NCBI GenBank assembly: GCA_030433275.1
Contig: JAUILK010000010.1
Span: 1 to 64,000 of the forward strand
Source: Gammaproteobacteria bacterium
GTDB lineage: Bacteria > Pseudomonadota > Gammaproteobacteria > Nitrococcales > Nitrococcaceae
Reading direction: 5' to 3'
Length of the DNA: 64,000 bases
Each line of letters begins with the position of its first letter. Position 1 is the first letter of the stretch. Under the pieces are notes generated by a model. The model saw only the letters and a program-made list of their open reading frames with translations, had not been told where the DNA came from and did no database searches. The position numbers and the translations under genes are program-made. This document shows positions 27,387-36,771 of this stretch, in pieces.

Positions 27387-29273
27387 TCAACGACCACGCA
27401 GAAACAGCCGATCCAGCTCTGCCAAGGTAAGCCGCATCCAGGTCGGCCGACCGTGGTTACATTGACCGATATTGCGGGTTCGCTCCATGTCGCGTAGCAG
27501 CGCATTCATCTCCGCAATCGTGAGTCGACGCTGCGCGCGCACCGAACCGTGGCACGCCATGGTGGCTAGAAGTTGATTGATCATCGCTTCGAGTTGACCG
27601 CTCATCCCGTGCACCGCAAGACCACTCAGCACATCGCGCAACAAAGCCGTGACATCGATCTGCCCAAGCAGCGCCGGGATGCGTCGCACGACCAACACAT
27701 CCGGGGCGGCTCGATCAACCTCGAACTGCAAGCGTTTGAACAAGCCAGCGCAGTCCTCAACCAAATCCGCTTCCGCCGGCGTCACACCAACCCGCAGTGG
27801 CACTAGCAACGCCTGGCCGGCAAGCCCCTCTCGATCGAGCTCGTCTTTGAGACGCTCGTAGACAATGCGCTCGTGAGCGGCATGCATATCCACCAGAATC
27901 AGTCCTGCGGCATCCTCCGATAGTACATAGACACCATGCAGCTGGGCCAACGCATAGCCCAGCGGCGGGATGGCTTCCTCGCTCTGCCCTACCGCTAGCG
28001 CCGGATGATGGGGTAATGCGTGCGATAGTAGTCGAGCCCCCCCCTCACTCCATTGCGTTTTTTCATCGTTGCCAATCGGCTCATCAGCGGCGGCATAAAG
28101 CCGTGTTGCCTCGACCATGGGAAACGCAATGGAAGACTGCCACGGCGATTGATAAGTTGACCGGTTTTCCTGCACCAAGCTGGCGCAAGAACTCGTGGAT
28201 GCGCGGCAGCGCCGATCTTCGGTAACACCACGGGGGTGTGCCAACGCCCGATGCAGCTGATGAAACAGAAAATCATAGACCAGGCGCGACTCGCGAAAGC
28301 GCACTTCATATTTGCTCGGATGGACATTCACGTCCACCTCCGCCGGGTCCATCTCAAGGTAGAGAACATAAGCGGGATGCTTTTCCTTATAAAGAAGATC
28401 CGCATAAGCACGGCGGATGGCATGCCCGGCCAAACGATCCCGAATCATGCGTCCATTGAGATAGAGATACTGCAGGTCGGCCTGCGCCCTGGCCGCACTC
28501 GGCAGACCGATCCACCCACGCAGCTGCAATCCCGCCGCCTCCGCATCCAAAACGAGAGACTGTCCAACAAACTCACGCCCCAACAGCTCCGCTAACCGCG
28601 CTTCCTGTTCAACGCTCGTGCGAGCCGGCACGAGCCGATAGTTACAACGACCATGGCAGTTCAGCTCGAATCCCACCTCGGGCCGACTCAGAGCGATTCG
28701 CTTGACCAGGGCCTGAATATGGCGCAACTCGGTCTGATCCGTGCGCAAAAACTTCCGTCTCGCCGGCGTATTGTGAAACAAATCACGCACAACCACCGAT
28801 GTCCCTGGCGGATGCGCCGCCGGCGCCGCCTCACCGAGCAATTCCCCGCCGCTCAGTTCCAACCGCCAACCATGCTCCTCGTCACGGCAACGGGTAATGA
28901 GCGTCAAACGCGCCACCGAAGCAATACTCGGCAGGGCTTCACCCCGAAACCCGAGACTGGCGATGCGCTCCAGATCGATTAGCTCGCGAATCTTGCTGGT
29001 TGCGTGGCGGCTGACGGCCGAGCGTAAATCTTCGCGTCCCATGCCGATGCCATCGTCGCGAACGCGTATGAGTCGCTTGCCACCGCCCTCAACCACGATC
29101 TCGATCCGACCAGCATCGGCATCCAGCGCATTCTCCACCAATTCCTTTACAACCGCCGCCGGGCGTTCGATGACTTCGCCGGCCGCGATTTGATTGACGA
29201 GCTGGGGGGGCAGACGCCGGATCCGTATCTGAGGTAAGGGGGCATCGTCGTTTAATTGATTCATGAGCGGCAT
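27387..29273 (-). CDS. mutL: DNA mismatch repair protein MutL
   Basis: The 628-residue protein has the GHKL ATPase N-domain (about 10-340) with VKELVENALDADA, DDGIGMGREDL and GFRGEALPSIASV. A linker (about 350-430) follows, then the C-terminal dimerisation domain with VDMHAAHERIVYERL. The metal-binding endonuclease motif DQHAxxERxxYE of nicking MutLs is replaced by the DMHAAHER form seen in enterobacteria-like enzymes, so MutH-dependent versus nicking action cannot be settled here. It lies between amiC and miaA as in E. coli. Confidence 0.96.
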   Translation of the reverse strand: MPLMNQLNDDAPLPQIRIRRLPPQLVNQIAAGEVIERPAAVVKELVENALDADAGRIEIVVEGGGKRLIRVRDDGIGMGREDLRSAVSRHATSKIRELIDLERIASLGFRGEALPSIASVARLTLITRCRDEEHGWRLELSGGELLGEAAPAAHPPGTSVVVRDLFHNTPARRKFLRTDQTELRHIQALVKRIALSRPEVGFELNCHGRCNYRLVPARTSVEQEARLAELLGREFVGQSLVLDAEAAGLQLRGWIGLPSAARAQADLQYLYLNGRMIRDRLAGHAIRRAYADLLYKEKHPAYVLYLEMDPAEVDVNVHPSKYEVRFRESRLVYDFLFHQLHRALAHPRGVTEDRRCRASTSSCASLVQENRSTYQSPWQSSIAFPMVEATRLYAAADEPIGNDEKTQWSEGGARLLSHALPHHPALAVGQSEEAIPPLGYALAQLHGVYVLSEDAAGLILVDMHAAHERIVYERLKDELDREGLAGQALLVPLRVGVTPAEADLVEDCAGLFKRLQFEVDRAAPDVLVVRRIPALLGQIDVTALLRDVLSGLAVHGMSGQLEAMINQLLATMACHGSVRAQRRLTIAEMNALLRDMERTRNIGQCNHGRPTWMRLTLAELDRLFLRGR

Positions 29274-29390
29274 TATGCCGAAGATCGGTGGGTCGGGTCA
29301 GCTCGCGAAATGGATTCCCGGCGTGGAGCGAATCACCTGCCTAAACGGCTCGATAAGACACCTGTGCACACCGGCACAAAAAGTGTTTCG

Positions 29391-30665
29391 TTAAGGAATC
29401 ATCAACCGACTGCCGATCGCGATGACATCGCCGTTCAGATCGTTGAGCTTACGCAACTGTTTAACGCTTACGTTGTGCTCCTGCGCGATGGCGCTCAAAG
29501 TATCACCGCGGCGCACCACGTACTCATGGGCGCTTACCATGATGCGCCTGCCCGGCATGAATTCTTCGATGTAATCGCTGACACCTCGTGCCAACGCCCG
29601 CGCGAGCTTCCACTGGAAACGGCTGCTGCGTAACCGAAGCTCCTCCCGAGGGTTGGATATAAAGGCACTTTCAACCAGCACCGAAGGCATGTCCAAAGAT
29701 TTGAGTACGGCGAAGCCAGCGTGTTCCACCGAGCTCTTGTGCAATTCACCGACGTCGCCCAAAACCGCAAGCATTGAGTGCGCGAGGTGGGTGCTCGACT
29801 CGATCGTAGCCGCTCGGGAAAGATCGACCAGCACAGTAGCGACCACGTCATCCTTGCCATCCAGCGAAACCCCACCGATGCGATCCGAAGAATTCTCCCG
29901 TTGCGCCAGCAGCCGTGCAGCCTCGGTCGAGGCGCCGTGGCGCGAAAGCACATAGACCGAGGCCCCTTGCGCCCGGCCATCACCGATCGAATCGGCATGG
30001 ATCGATATAAAAAGATCGGCTCGGGCCTGCCGAGCCAGCTGGGTGCGCTCACGCAAGCCCACGTAATAGTCGCCCTTGCGCGTCAGCACCGCACGCATAT
30101 TCGAGCGCACGGAAATCAGCTCAGCAAGCTTCCGGGCAATGCCTAGGGTGATCGTTTTTTCGAATGTTCCGCGCTGCCCGATGGCTCCCGGATCCACCCC
30201 CCCATGACCGGCATCGATGGCGACCACTAGCTCCTTCGGCTGTTGGTCCAAGGTCTTTACCGGCTCTCGCAGACCCTGGGGCTTTTCGAAATCCACCACA
30301 AGACGATTGCCGTAGGTATTATTCGGTTTGACCAAAAAACTCTTGAGCCGAGCGATTTGCATGAGATCAAAGACCACTCGCAAATCGCTACCATTGTGGA
30401 TGGCGCCTCGGATTCCCTCCAACACACCGACCGCCTCGGCGGATTTGAGCAAACCCTCGGAAAGTGCAGCGGATTGGATGTCGAGTACCGCGCGGCTGGG
30501 ATTATTAAGCGTGAACAGACGATACTCGACCGGTTGCGAGAGATCGAAAACCACCCGCGTATGGTCCGGACCGGCCCAGGTACGAATTCGCTCGACGCTC
30601 GCCTGTCGACCCAGTGCCCCCACGCAGGCGCAACACAATAAGGCGAATATCAACCTACGTTTCAT
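29391..30665 (-). CDS. N-acetylmuramoyl-L-alanine amidase (AmiB/AmiC type) with AMIN and LysM domains
   Basis: The 424-residue protein has a signal peptide (1-20), an AMIN domain (about 25-130), an amidase_3 catalytic domain (about 150-365) and one C-terminal LysM repeat (YVVRRGDTLSAIAQEHNV). The catalytic domain has zinc ligands in DAGHGGVDPGAIG, E near 190 and SIHADS. It cleaves septal peptidoglycan during cell division and is normally activated by EnvC/NlpD. The AMIN-plus-LysM build matches AmiB of E. coli at this locus. Confidence 0.94.
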   Translation of the reverse strand: MKRRLIFALLCCACVGALGRQASVERIRTWAGPDHTRVVFDLSQPVEYRLFTLNNPSRAVLDIQSAALSEGLLKSAEAVGVLEGIRGAIHNGSDLRVVFDLMQIARLKSFLVKPNNTYGNRLVVDFEKPQGLREPVKTLDQQPKELVVAIDAGHGGVDPGAIGQRGTFEKTITLGIARKLAELISVRSNMRAVLTRKGDYYVGLRERTQLARQARADLFISIHADSIGDGRAQGASVYVLSRHGASTEAARLLAQRENSSDRIGGVSLDGKDDVVATVLVDLSRAATIESSTHLAHSMLAVLGDVGELHKSSVEHAGFAVLKSLDMPSVLVESAFISNPREELRLRSSRFQWKLARALARGVSDYIEEFMPGRRIMVSAHEYVVRRGDTLSAIAQEHNVSVKQLRKLNDLNGDVIAIGSRLMIP

Positions 30666-30779
30666 TTTCGGCCTTGTCGTTATGCCGAGGCGCCTTTTTA
30701 GCTAGCCATAACGGGCAAGTGTTTTCAACCTATTTTGCTGCATTTGCCGATAGATAGACACATGTTTTTGTGTTCATTC

Positions 30780-31241
30780 TCAATCATTCGGCAAGCGAGC
30801 GAGTAGCGCCGCCCCGATCGGCGTACGAGCCGCCAACTGCGCAAGCCGCCTCGATTCGACGACAATCAGCGCGACGACCAGATCGGCTGTCGGCAGCGCC
30901 CGCCCTCCCCGCTCAGGCCATTCGACCAACAGTACGGCCGACTCGCCCAGCAAGTCGCGCAGGCCAATGTATTCAAGCTCCTCGGGATCCGAAAGGCGGT
31001 ATAGATCGAGGTGATAAAGGCGACGACCGGCCACTTGATAGGGCTCTATCAAAGTGTAGGTCGGACTGCGCACCGGCCCGGTATGGCCCAATGCACTCAA
31101 CAAGCCCCGGACCAGAGTTGTTTTCCCCGCGCCAAGCTCACCGGTGAGATCGATGCGACAGCGCATCGGCAGAGCCGCTGCGAGTTGGGCACCGAGCAAC
31201 GCCGTGGCCTGCGGCCGGGGCAGCCAACGTTGGCGAGTCAT
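30780..31241 (-). CDS. tsaE: tRNA threonylcarbamoyladenosine biosynthesis ATPase TsaE
   Basis: The 153-residue P-loop protein has LTGELGAGKTTLVRGLL (about residues 32-48), the SPTYTLIEPY block and YHLDLYRL. It works with TsaB and TsaD to make t6A37 in ANN-decoding tRNAs. The ATG overlaps the nnr stop (ATGA). A 115-base gap separates it from the amidase. Confidence 0.95.
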   Translation of the reverse strand: MTRQRWLPRPQATALLGAQLAAALPMRCRIDLTGELGAGKTTLVRGLLSALGHTGPVRSPTYTLIEPYQVAGRRLYHLDLYRLSDPEELEYIGLRDLLGESAVLLVEWPERGGRALPTADLVVALIVVESRRLAQLAARTPIGAALLARLPND

Positions 31242-32722
31242 TCCGGATTGGCAAGGCGGCGCAGAGGTCCGAACAGGTCCGTGGCCAACAGACCCCGCAC
31301 CCCATCCGCTGCCGCCTGATCGGCAGCGCGGGCATGCAGCCAGACCCCACTCATAGCCGCCGCCTCGGAGCTCACGCCTTGCGCCAACAGCCCACCGACG
31401 ACACCGCTGAGCACATCACCCATGCCGCCGCTGGCCATCCCTGGATTGCCGCAATCGCAAAGCCACGTTAACGTCGGGCTGCGGATCAAGCTGCCGGCCC
31501 CCTTGAGGACGATCACCCCCCCCCAACGGGACTGCAACGCTTCCACAGCCGCAAACCGATCAGCCTGCACCTCGGCAGCGGAACAGCCGAGCAAACGCCC
31601 CGCCTCGCCGGGATGGGGTGTCAAAACCCAAGCATCGCATCGCGGTGGCGTCTGCGCGAGGCGGTTGAGGCCATCGGCGTCAATCACCAGCGGACCGCCG
31701 AAGGCAACGCAGCGCTCGAACAGCGCTTGACTCCAGGTGCTACTCCCTAAACCAGGGCCCAGCACCACCACCGTCGCCCGGGTCAACAGAGGTTCCAAAT
31801 CTTCGGGATCAGCTACAGCGCGGCACATGATCTCGGGACGCGCAGTGAGAATCGGGGTTATGTGCTCTGCCCGGGTCGCCACGCTAACCAGTCCTGCGCC
31901 CAACCGACAAGCCGCCTCCGCAGCCAAGCGTACGGCGCCGCCCATACCTCGGTCACCGCCCACGATCAGAACGTGACCAAACCATCCCTTGTGGGCCGTG
32001 CGCCGCCTCGGCGCAAGATGCGGACTCACTTCGGCGGCGGTAATTCGGCGCACTGCCGGCTCGATCCCGTTCGAGACAGCCGGCGGCACCTCCAAATCAC
32101 CGAATATCACCTCACCCGTATAATCAGGTGCAGCTCCGGTAAACAAGCCCTGCTTGAGGGCAATGAAGGTCGTTGTGGCACTGGCAGCTATCGCCGCGCC
32201 CAGAATTTGCCCGGTATCACCGTGGATGCCGGAGGGGATATCGACGGCCAGCACCGGCAGATGCCTTGCATTGATCGCCGCAATCGCTTGCGCAAAGCGC
32301 CCTTGCACCGGGCGATCCAGCCCGGTGCCGAACAAGGCGTCGACGATGACTTCGGCTTCACCGAGCGCCTCGGCCGTAAACGGCTCGGTCCGAGCGAGTT
32401 CGAGATAGGCCTTAGCCGCCGTGCCGGCTACGCCTTGCAAGCGCTCCGGGTCAACCAGCGCCAGCACGCGCACAGTCAAACCATCGCGCAGCGCAAAGCG
32501 AGCCACCACATAGCCATCACCGGCGTTGTTGCCCCCGCCACAGACGATACAGATCCGCCGCGCCTCCGGCCAGCGCCGACGTAGCGTCCGGTAGGTCACA
32601 CGACCCGCTCGCTCCATAAGCGCATAGGCAGGAATGCCATACACCTCGGTGGCGAGTCGGTCCAACTCTCGACTCTGGTCAGTTCGATAGAGCCCGCGCG
32701 GCAGATCATTCATAGATGCCAT
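31238..32722 (-). CDS. nnr: Bifunctional NAD(P)H-hydrate epimerase / ADP-dependent dehydratase
   Basis: This roughly 494-residue fusion has an N-terminal YjeF epimerase domain (about 10-215, CGGGNNAGDGYVVAR and DIPSGIHGDTG). Its C-terminal ribokinase-like dehydratase domain (about 225-490) carries GGDRGMGGAVRLA, VLGPGLG, LTPHPGEAGRLLG and GMASGGMGDVLSG. It repairs hydrated NAD(P)H. ATG 32722 is preferred; ATG 32713 and GTG 32752 are alternatives. It is divergent from queG with a promoter region of about 120 bases. Confidence 0.95.
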   Translation of the reverse strand: MASMNDLPRGLYRTDQSRELDRLATEVYGIPAYALMERAGRVTYRTLRRRWPEARRICIVCGGGNNAGDGYVVARFALRDGLTVRVLALVDPERLQGVAGTAAKAYLELARTEPFTAEALGEAEVIVDALFGTGLDRPVQGRFAQAIAAINARHLPVLAVDIPSGIHGDTGQILGAAIAASATTTFIALKQGLFTGAAPDYTGEVIFGDLEVPPAVSNGIEPAVRRITAAEVSPHLAPRRRTAHKGWFGHVLIVGGDRGMGGAVRLAAEAACRLGAGLVSVATRAEHITPILTARPEIMCRAVADPEDLEPLLTRATVVVLGPGLGSSTWSQALFERCVAFGGPLVIDADGLNRLAQTPPRCDAWVLTPHPGEAGRLLGCSAAEVQADRFAAVEALQSRWGGVIVLKGAGSLIRSPTLTWLCDCGNPGMASGGMGDVLSGVVGGLLAQGVSSEAAAMSGVWLHARAADQAAADGVRGLLATDLFGPLRRLANPE

Positions 32723-32839
32723 TATAGCTACTCTATCCGCGAATCCAGTCACTGCGCAGTACGAACAGCGGCTATCGTAAGTAAGCGTACCCGATCACAA
32801 GGAAAGCTTTACTCAGGTAAGCCCTAGTACAATAAGCCG

Positions 32840-33925
32840 ATGAACGACGCGCAGCCGACACTCGATCTACACAGCTTGGCCCGAGACATAAAACACTGGG
32901 GCGAGGAGCTTGGTTTCGACCGGGTGGGTATCGCCAAACCCGATCTGGCCGTCGACGAAGCGCGCCTGCTGCAGTGGCTGCGCCGTGGCTTCCATGGTGA
33001 CATGACCTACATGGCTCGGCACGGAGTCAAACGGGCGCGCCCTCAGCGCCTGCTAGCGGGCACCCTGCGGATAATCTCGGTGCGGCTGAACTACCGACCG
33101 CCGGGGATCGAACCCGACGCCCAGGTTCTACAGGACGCTCGCCGTGCCTTCATTGCCCGCTATGCTTTGGGACGTGATTATCACAAACTCATGCGCAAAC
33201 GCCTGCAACAGCTTGCACGCCGGATCGAAACCATCGCCGGACCATTCGGCTACCGAGCATTGGTCGACAGCGCCCCGGTGTTGGAAAAGGCGCTCGCACG
33301 TGATGCGGGTTTGGGCTGGATCGGTAAGCATACCCTACTGATGAGCCGGGATGCCGGCTCCTATTTCTTTCTAGGAGAGCTCCTCACGGACTTACCACTA
33401 CCGAGCAGCGCCCCGAGCAGCGCCCCGAGCAGCGAGCACTGCGGCAGCTGCCGAGCTTGCCTGAAGGTCTGTCCAACCGGGGCAATCGTCGGACCTTACC
33501 AACTCGACGCTCGCCGCTGCATCTCCTACCTCACGATCGAGCACCAAGGGAGCATCCCCGAGTCATTGCGCCCCTTGATCGGCAATCGGGTGTTCGGCTG
33601 TGACGACTGCCAAGCTGTCTGTCCATGGAATAAATTCGCCCGCCCCACCGACGAGGCCGATTTTCAACCCCGTCACGGCCTGGATACTGCCACGCTCACT
33701 ACGCTCATGCGCTGGGAAGAGGCGGAATTTCTGGAGCATACGGCAGGCTCGGCGATCCGCCGTTTGGGCTACGTGCGGTGGCTGCGCAACCTAGCGGTTG
33801 CCCTGGGTAACGCACCGCGTGATGAGGCCGCGATCAGCGCCCTGCACGCACGCTCGCAACACCCTTCTGCCTTGGTGCGCGAGCACATAGCCTGGGCTCT
33901 CGCCCGCCAGGGCGAAAAGCCGTGA
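32840..33925 (+). CDS. queG: Epoxyqueuosine reductase
   Basis: The 361-residue cobalamin- and Fe-S-dependent enzyme makes the last step of queuosine in tRNA. Two ferredoxin-type clusters are visible, CGSCRACLKVCPTGAI (about residue 202) and CDDCQAVCPWN (about 255), together with the N-terminal cobalamin domain. Just before the first cluster (residues 188-199) is a repeat of Pro-Ser-Ser-Ala encoded by nearly three copies of a 12-base unit at 33401-33436. It is divergent from nnr, as in E. coli. Confidence 0.95.
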   Translation: MNDAQPTLDLHSLARDIKHWGEELGFDRVGIAKPDLAVDEARLLQWLRRGFHGDMTYMARHGVKRARPQRLLAGTLRIISVRLNYRPPGIEPDAQVLQDARRAFIARYALGRDYHKLMRKRLQQLARRIETIAGPFGYRALVDSAPVLEKALARDAGLGWIGKHTLLMSRDAGSYFFLGELLTDLPLPSSAPSSAPSSEHCGSCRACLKVCPTGAIVGPYQLDARRCISYLTIEHQGSIPESLRPLIGNRVFGCDDCQAVCPWNKFARPTDEADFQPRHGLDTATLTTLMRWEEAEFLEHTAGSAIRRLGYVRWLRNLAVALGNAPRDEAAISALHARSQHPSALVREHIAWALARQGEKP

Positions 33926-33997
33926 TGGCCACACCGGGTCACGGAGAAGACCGACTCGCGCCAGGCAAGGACAAAGCTTGCCTGCACCGCACCGGTT

Positions 33998-34378
33998 TCA
34001 TGCGACTTGTCGAGGGATGGGATTGCGGATACGTTTGATGCGATTTTGCTCGTCACAATATACGATCACCGGCTGATAGCCTTCCAGATCGGCTTCGGGC
34101 ATCAGCGCATAACAACAAATGATCACCCGATCACCGGGCTTGGCTTTGTGTGCGGCTGCACCGTTCATCGAGATGGTTCGCGAACCGCGTTCGGCGCGAA
34201 TAGCGTAGGTCGCGAACCGCTCGCCGTTGGCCATGTTGTAGATATGGATCTGCTGGTAGTCATAAATACCGGCCGCCACGAGCAGATCGGCGTCGATAGC
34301 GCATGATCCTTCGTATTCCAGCTCAGCGTGGGTCACCCGCGCCTGGTGGAGCTTGCATTTCAACATAGTCAAGTGCAT
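33998..34378 (-). CDS. panD: Aspartate 1-decarboxylase proenzyme
   Basis: This 126-residue pyruvoyl enzyme makes beta-alanine for pantothenate. The self-cleavage site Gly24-Ser25 is seen in YEGSCAID, and Lys9 and Tyr58-region residues ([15 protein letters not shown]) are in place. It is last in the pcnB-folK-panBCD gene line and convergent with queG. Confidence 0.97.
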   Translation of the reverse strand: MHLTMLKCKLHQARVTHAELEYEGSCAIDADLLVAAGIYDYQQIHIYNMANGERFATYAIRAERGSRTISMNGAAAHKAKPGDRVIICCYALMPEADLEGYQPVIVYCDEQNRIKRIRNPIPRQVA

Positions 34379-34460
34379 AGCGTTCGCCTCTCAGCAGGCC
34401 AACTGATTGCTTCACAGCCAGCATCCCACTGTATATTGCAGGGCAGCATATTATCCATGG

Positions 34461-35321
34461 TCAACCGTGGCGGTTCAACGACACCTCTACATTATCGATC
34501 AACCGGGCTTCGCCGAGCCAAGCCGCCGCGAGCACCACGAGCTCGGGGTCGTCCCGGCCAGGCTCACGCAAATCCTCACCGCGCCGAATAGCCACATACT
34601 CCGGACGCATTCCTGCTTCCTGCAACATCCTGCTGCCACGCGCCTCCAGCGACCGGAAATTCGACTCCCCCTCGCGCAATGCCTGCCTCAGCGCTGTCAA
34701 TGTGCGGAACAGCTCGGGTGCAAGAGCGCGCTGAGCGGGTTTCAAATAGGCATTGCGCGAGCTGCGGGCAAGTCCATCCGACTCACGCACCGTCGGCACT
34801 CCGATCACCCGCACGGGCAAATCGAGATCCGCCACCATACGCCGAATCACCAACAGCTGCTGATAGTCCTTGCGCCCAAACACCGCGCTATCCGGCTGAA
34901 CGACGTTGAGTAGCTTGGCTACCACAGTCGCCACGCCGATAAAATGGCCGGGGCGGAGAGCACCGCAAAGAATCCCGGAAAGCCCCGGAACATCCACCAA
35001 AGTGTGCCCCGTGGTGCCCGCCGGATACATCTCCACCACGGCGGGCGCGAATACGGCGTCTACCGCCAGTGCCCTAAGCTGCGTACAGTCGGTTTCCAAA
35101 CTCTGCGGATAGGTCGCGTAATCCTCTCCCGCACCGAATTGGGTGGGATTGACGAATAAGCTCGTCACCACCCGGTCGCCATGCTCGCGCGCCACTTTCA
35201 CCAGCGCCAAATGACCTTCATGCAGATTGCCCATCGTCGGCACGAGGCTGACCGTGAGCCGTTGCGCCCGCCAAGAGCGTACCTGCGAGCGCAGTTCGGG
35301 GATTCGCCGCACGATCCGCAT
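34461..35321 (-). CDS. panC: Pantothenate synthetase
   Basis: The 286-residue enzyme joins pantoate and beta-alanine using ATP. The nucleotide motif PTMGNLHEGHLALV (HIGH-like), FVNPTQFGAGEDYATYP, VFGRKDYQQL and LARSSRNAYL are all present. It lies 26 bases after panB and 82 bases before panD. Confidence 0.97.
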   Translation of the reverse strand: MRIVRRIPELRSQVRSWRAQRLTVSLVPTMGNLHEGHLALVKVAREHGDRVVTSLFVNPTQFGAGEDYATYPQSLETDCTQLRALAVDAVFAPAVVEMYPAGTTGHTLVDVPGLSGILCGALRPGHFIGVATVVAKLLNVVQPDSAVFGRKDYQQLLVIRRMVADLDLPVRVIGVPTVRESDGLARSSRNAYLKPAQRALAPELFRTLTALRQALREGESNFRSLEARGSRMLQEAGMRPEYVAIRRGEDLREPGRDDPELVVLAAAWLGEARLIDNVEVSLNRHG

Positions 35322-35347
35322 GCACCAGTGCCCTTATTTAAAACACG

Positions 35348-36175
35348 TTAAAAACAATGTTGCTCGCCTGGAAAGCGACGTGCCTTGACGGCCGCCACAT
35401 ACTCCCGCACCGCGGCCTGAACGTTGCCTGTCTCGGCCATGAAATCCTTGGCGAACCGCGGTGGTCGACCCGGCGTAATACCGAGCAAATCCTGCAGCAC
35501 CAGGATCTGGCCATCACAGCCGGCCCCCGCCCCGATGCCGATGACGGGGATGCGCAATTCATGCGCCAACTGCTCCCCAAGCGCAGCCGGGATGCACTCC
35601 ACCAACAACAAATCGGCCCCCGCCGCCTCTAAGGCGCGGGCATCATCGATCATGGCGTGCGCGCTCGCTCGGTCACGCCCCTGAACCTTATAGCCGCCGA
35701 GCTTGTGAATGCGCTGCGGCAATAAGCCCAGGTGCGCGCAGACCGGAACGCCCGCCCGCGCGAGGGCAGCGACGATACTGACCTGATCGGCGGTACCTTC
35801 CAGCTTCACCATACGGGCACCACCCTCTTGCATGAGTCGCCCGGCGTTGCGCAGCGCAGTGGCTTCATCGAGATAACTCATAAACGGCATATCCGCCATG
35901 ATCAACGCTCGCCTGCGAGCAGCGGCCACACACCGGGTGTGGTAGATGATGTCGTCGACACTCACCGGAAGCGTCGTCTCATGCCCTTGAATGACCATCC
36001 CGAGCGTGTCACCGATCAGGATCACGTCGACGCCGGCCTCGTCCACCACACAGGCAAAACTATGATCGTAGGCGGTAAGGCACGCAATCACCTCACCGGC
36101 AGTTTTCATCTGCAGCAAATGAGTAACATCCACGCTCGGCGCGGCGCGCTTATCCGATTTCTCGACGGCCATCAT
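35348..36175 (-). CDS. panB: 3-methyl-2-oxobutanoate hydroxymethyltransferase
   Basis: The 275-residue TIM-barrel enzyme transfers a one-carbon unit to ketoisovalerate, the first pantothenate step, competing with leucine synthesis. Visible are MKTAGEVIACLTAYD, VILIGDTLGMVIQGHE, ADMPFMSY, KLEGT, GLLPQ and IGIGAG. The true start is one of two adjacent ATGs (36175, 36172) behind GGGAG; the frame extending to 36490 is Arg/Ala-rich read-through of folK antisense sequence. Confidence 0.96.
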   Translation of the reverse strand: MMAVEKSDKRAAPSVDVTHLLQMKTAGEVIACLTAYDHSFACVVDEAGVDVILIGDTLGMVIQGHETTLPVSVDDIIYHTRCVAAARRRALIMADMPFMSYLDEATALRNAGRLMQEGGARMVKLEGTADQVSIVAALARAGVPVCAHLGLLPQRIHKLGGYKVQGRDRASAHAMIDDARALEAAGADLLLVECIPAALGEQLAHELRIPVIGIGAGAGCDGQILVLQDLLGITPGRPPRFAKDFMAETGNVQAAVREYVAAVKARRFPGEQHCF

Positions 36176-36273
36176 GCATGGCTCCCTATCGCGGGAAAAA
36201 GCTACTGTACAGCGCATAAGGTGCTGCATTGAAGCCGCATCCGTAGGTACACGGACCGGACTGCCTACATCGA

Positions 36274-36771
36274 TCAACCAATCCGCCTCAACGCCCCGCC
36301 ACCCAGGTCGGCAAGCAACTGCTCGATACGGCCGCAACCTGGCACATCGAGCCCGGGTGCCAGCTCGGCAAGCGGGTACAGCACGAAAGCGCGCTGCGCA
36401 ACACCGGGATGGGGCACAATAAGCCCCGGCAATTTCAGCCGGCGCCGCCCCCACAGGAGGATGTCGAGATCCAGCGTACGCGGCCCCCAATGCAGCGTAT
36501 TACGGTTGCGTCCCTGCTGTGATTCGATCCGCTGCAACGCAGCAAGCAGTGCATACGGCATAAGAGCGGTGCGCAACTCGGCAACCGCATTGACGTAATC
36601 GGGCTGCCACCCCGGACCCATCGGAGGGCTCCGATACAACGAGGAGTGTGCTTGTAACCGAGTCGCCGGCAAGCTGACGAGCGCACGTAATGCTTGGCGC
36701 AGCTGCTGTGCCGGCCTAGCGAGATTGCTACCCAGGCCGACGAACACCCGCGTCAGTACCTTGGCAACCAT
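36274..36771 (-). CDS. folK: 6-hydroxymethyl-7,8-dihydropterin pyrophosphokinase
   Basis: The 165-residue protein has the HPPK motifs FVGLGSNLARP at the N-terminus, RTLDLDILLWG and VPHPGVAQRAFVLYPLAEL. It acts in folate synthesis. Its ATG overlaps the pcnB stop (TGATG), so the two are coupled as in E. coli. Confidence 0.96.
   Translation of the reverse strand: MVAKVLTRVFVGLGSNLARPAQQLRQALRALVSLPATRLQAHSSLYRSPPMGPGWQPDYVNAVAELRTALMPYALLAALQRIESQQGRNRNTLHWGPRTLDLDILLWGRRRLKLPGLIVPHPGVAQRAFVLYPLAELAPGLDVPGCGRIEQLLADLGGGALRRIG

Noticed and set aside
35348-36490. 380-codon version of PanB
   Set aside because: The first 105 codons are Arg/Ala/Cys-rich and overlap folK in another frame; PanB begins at 36175 or 36172.
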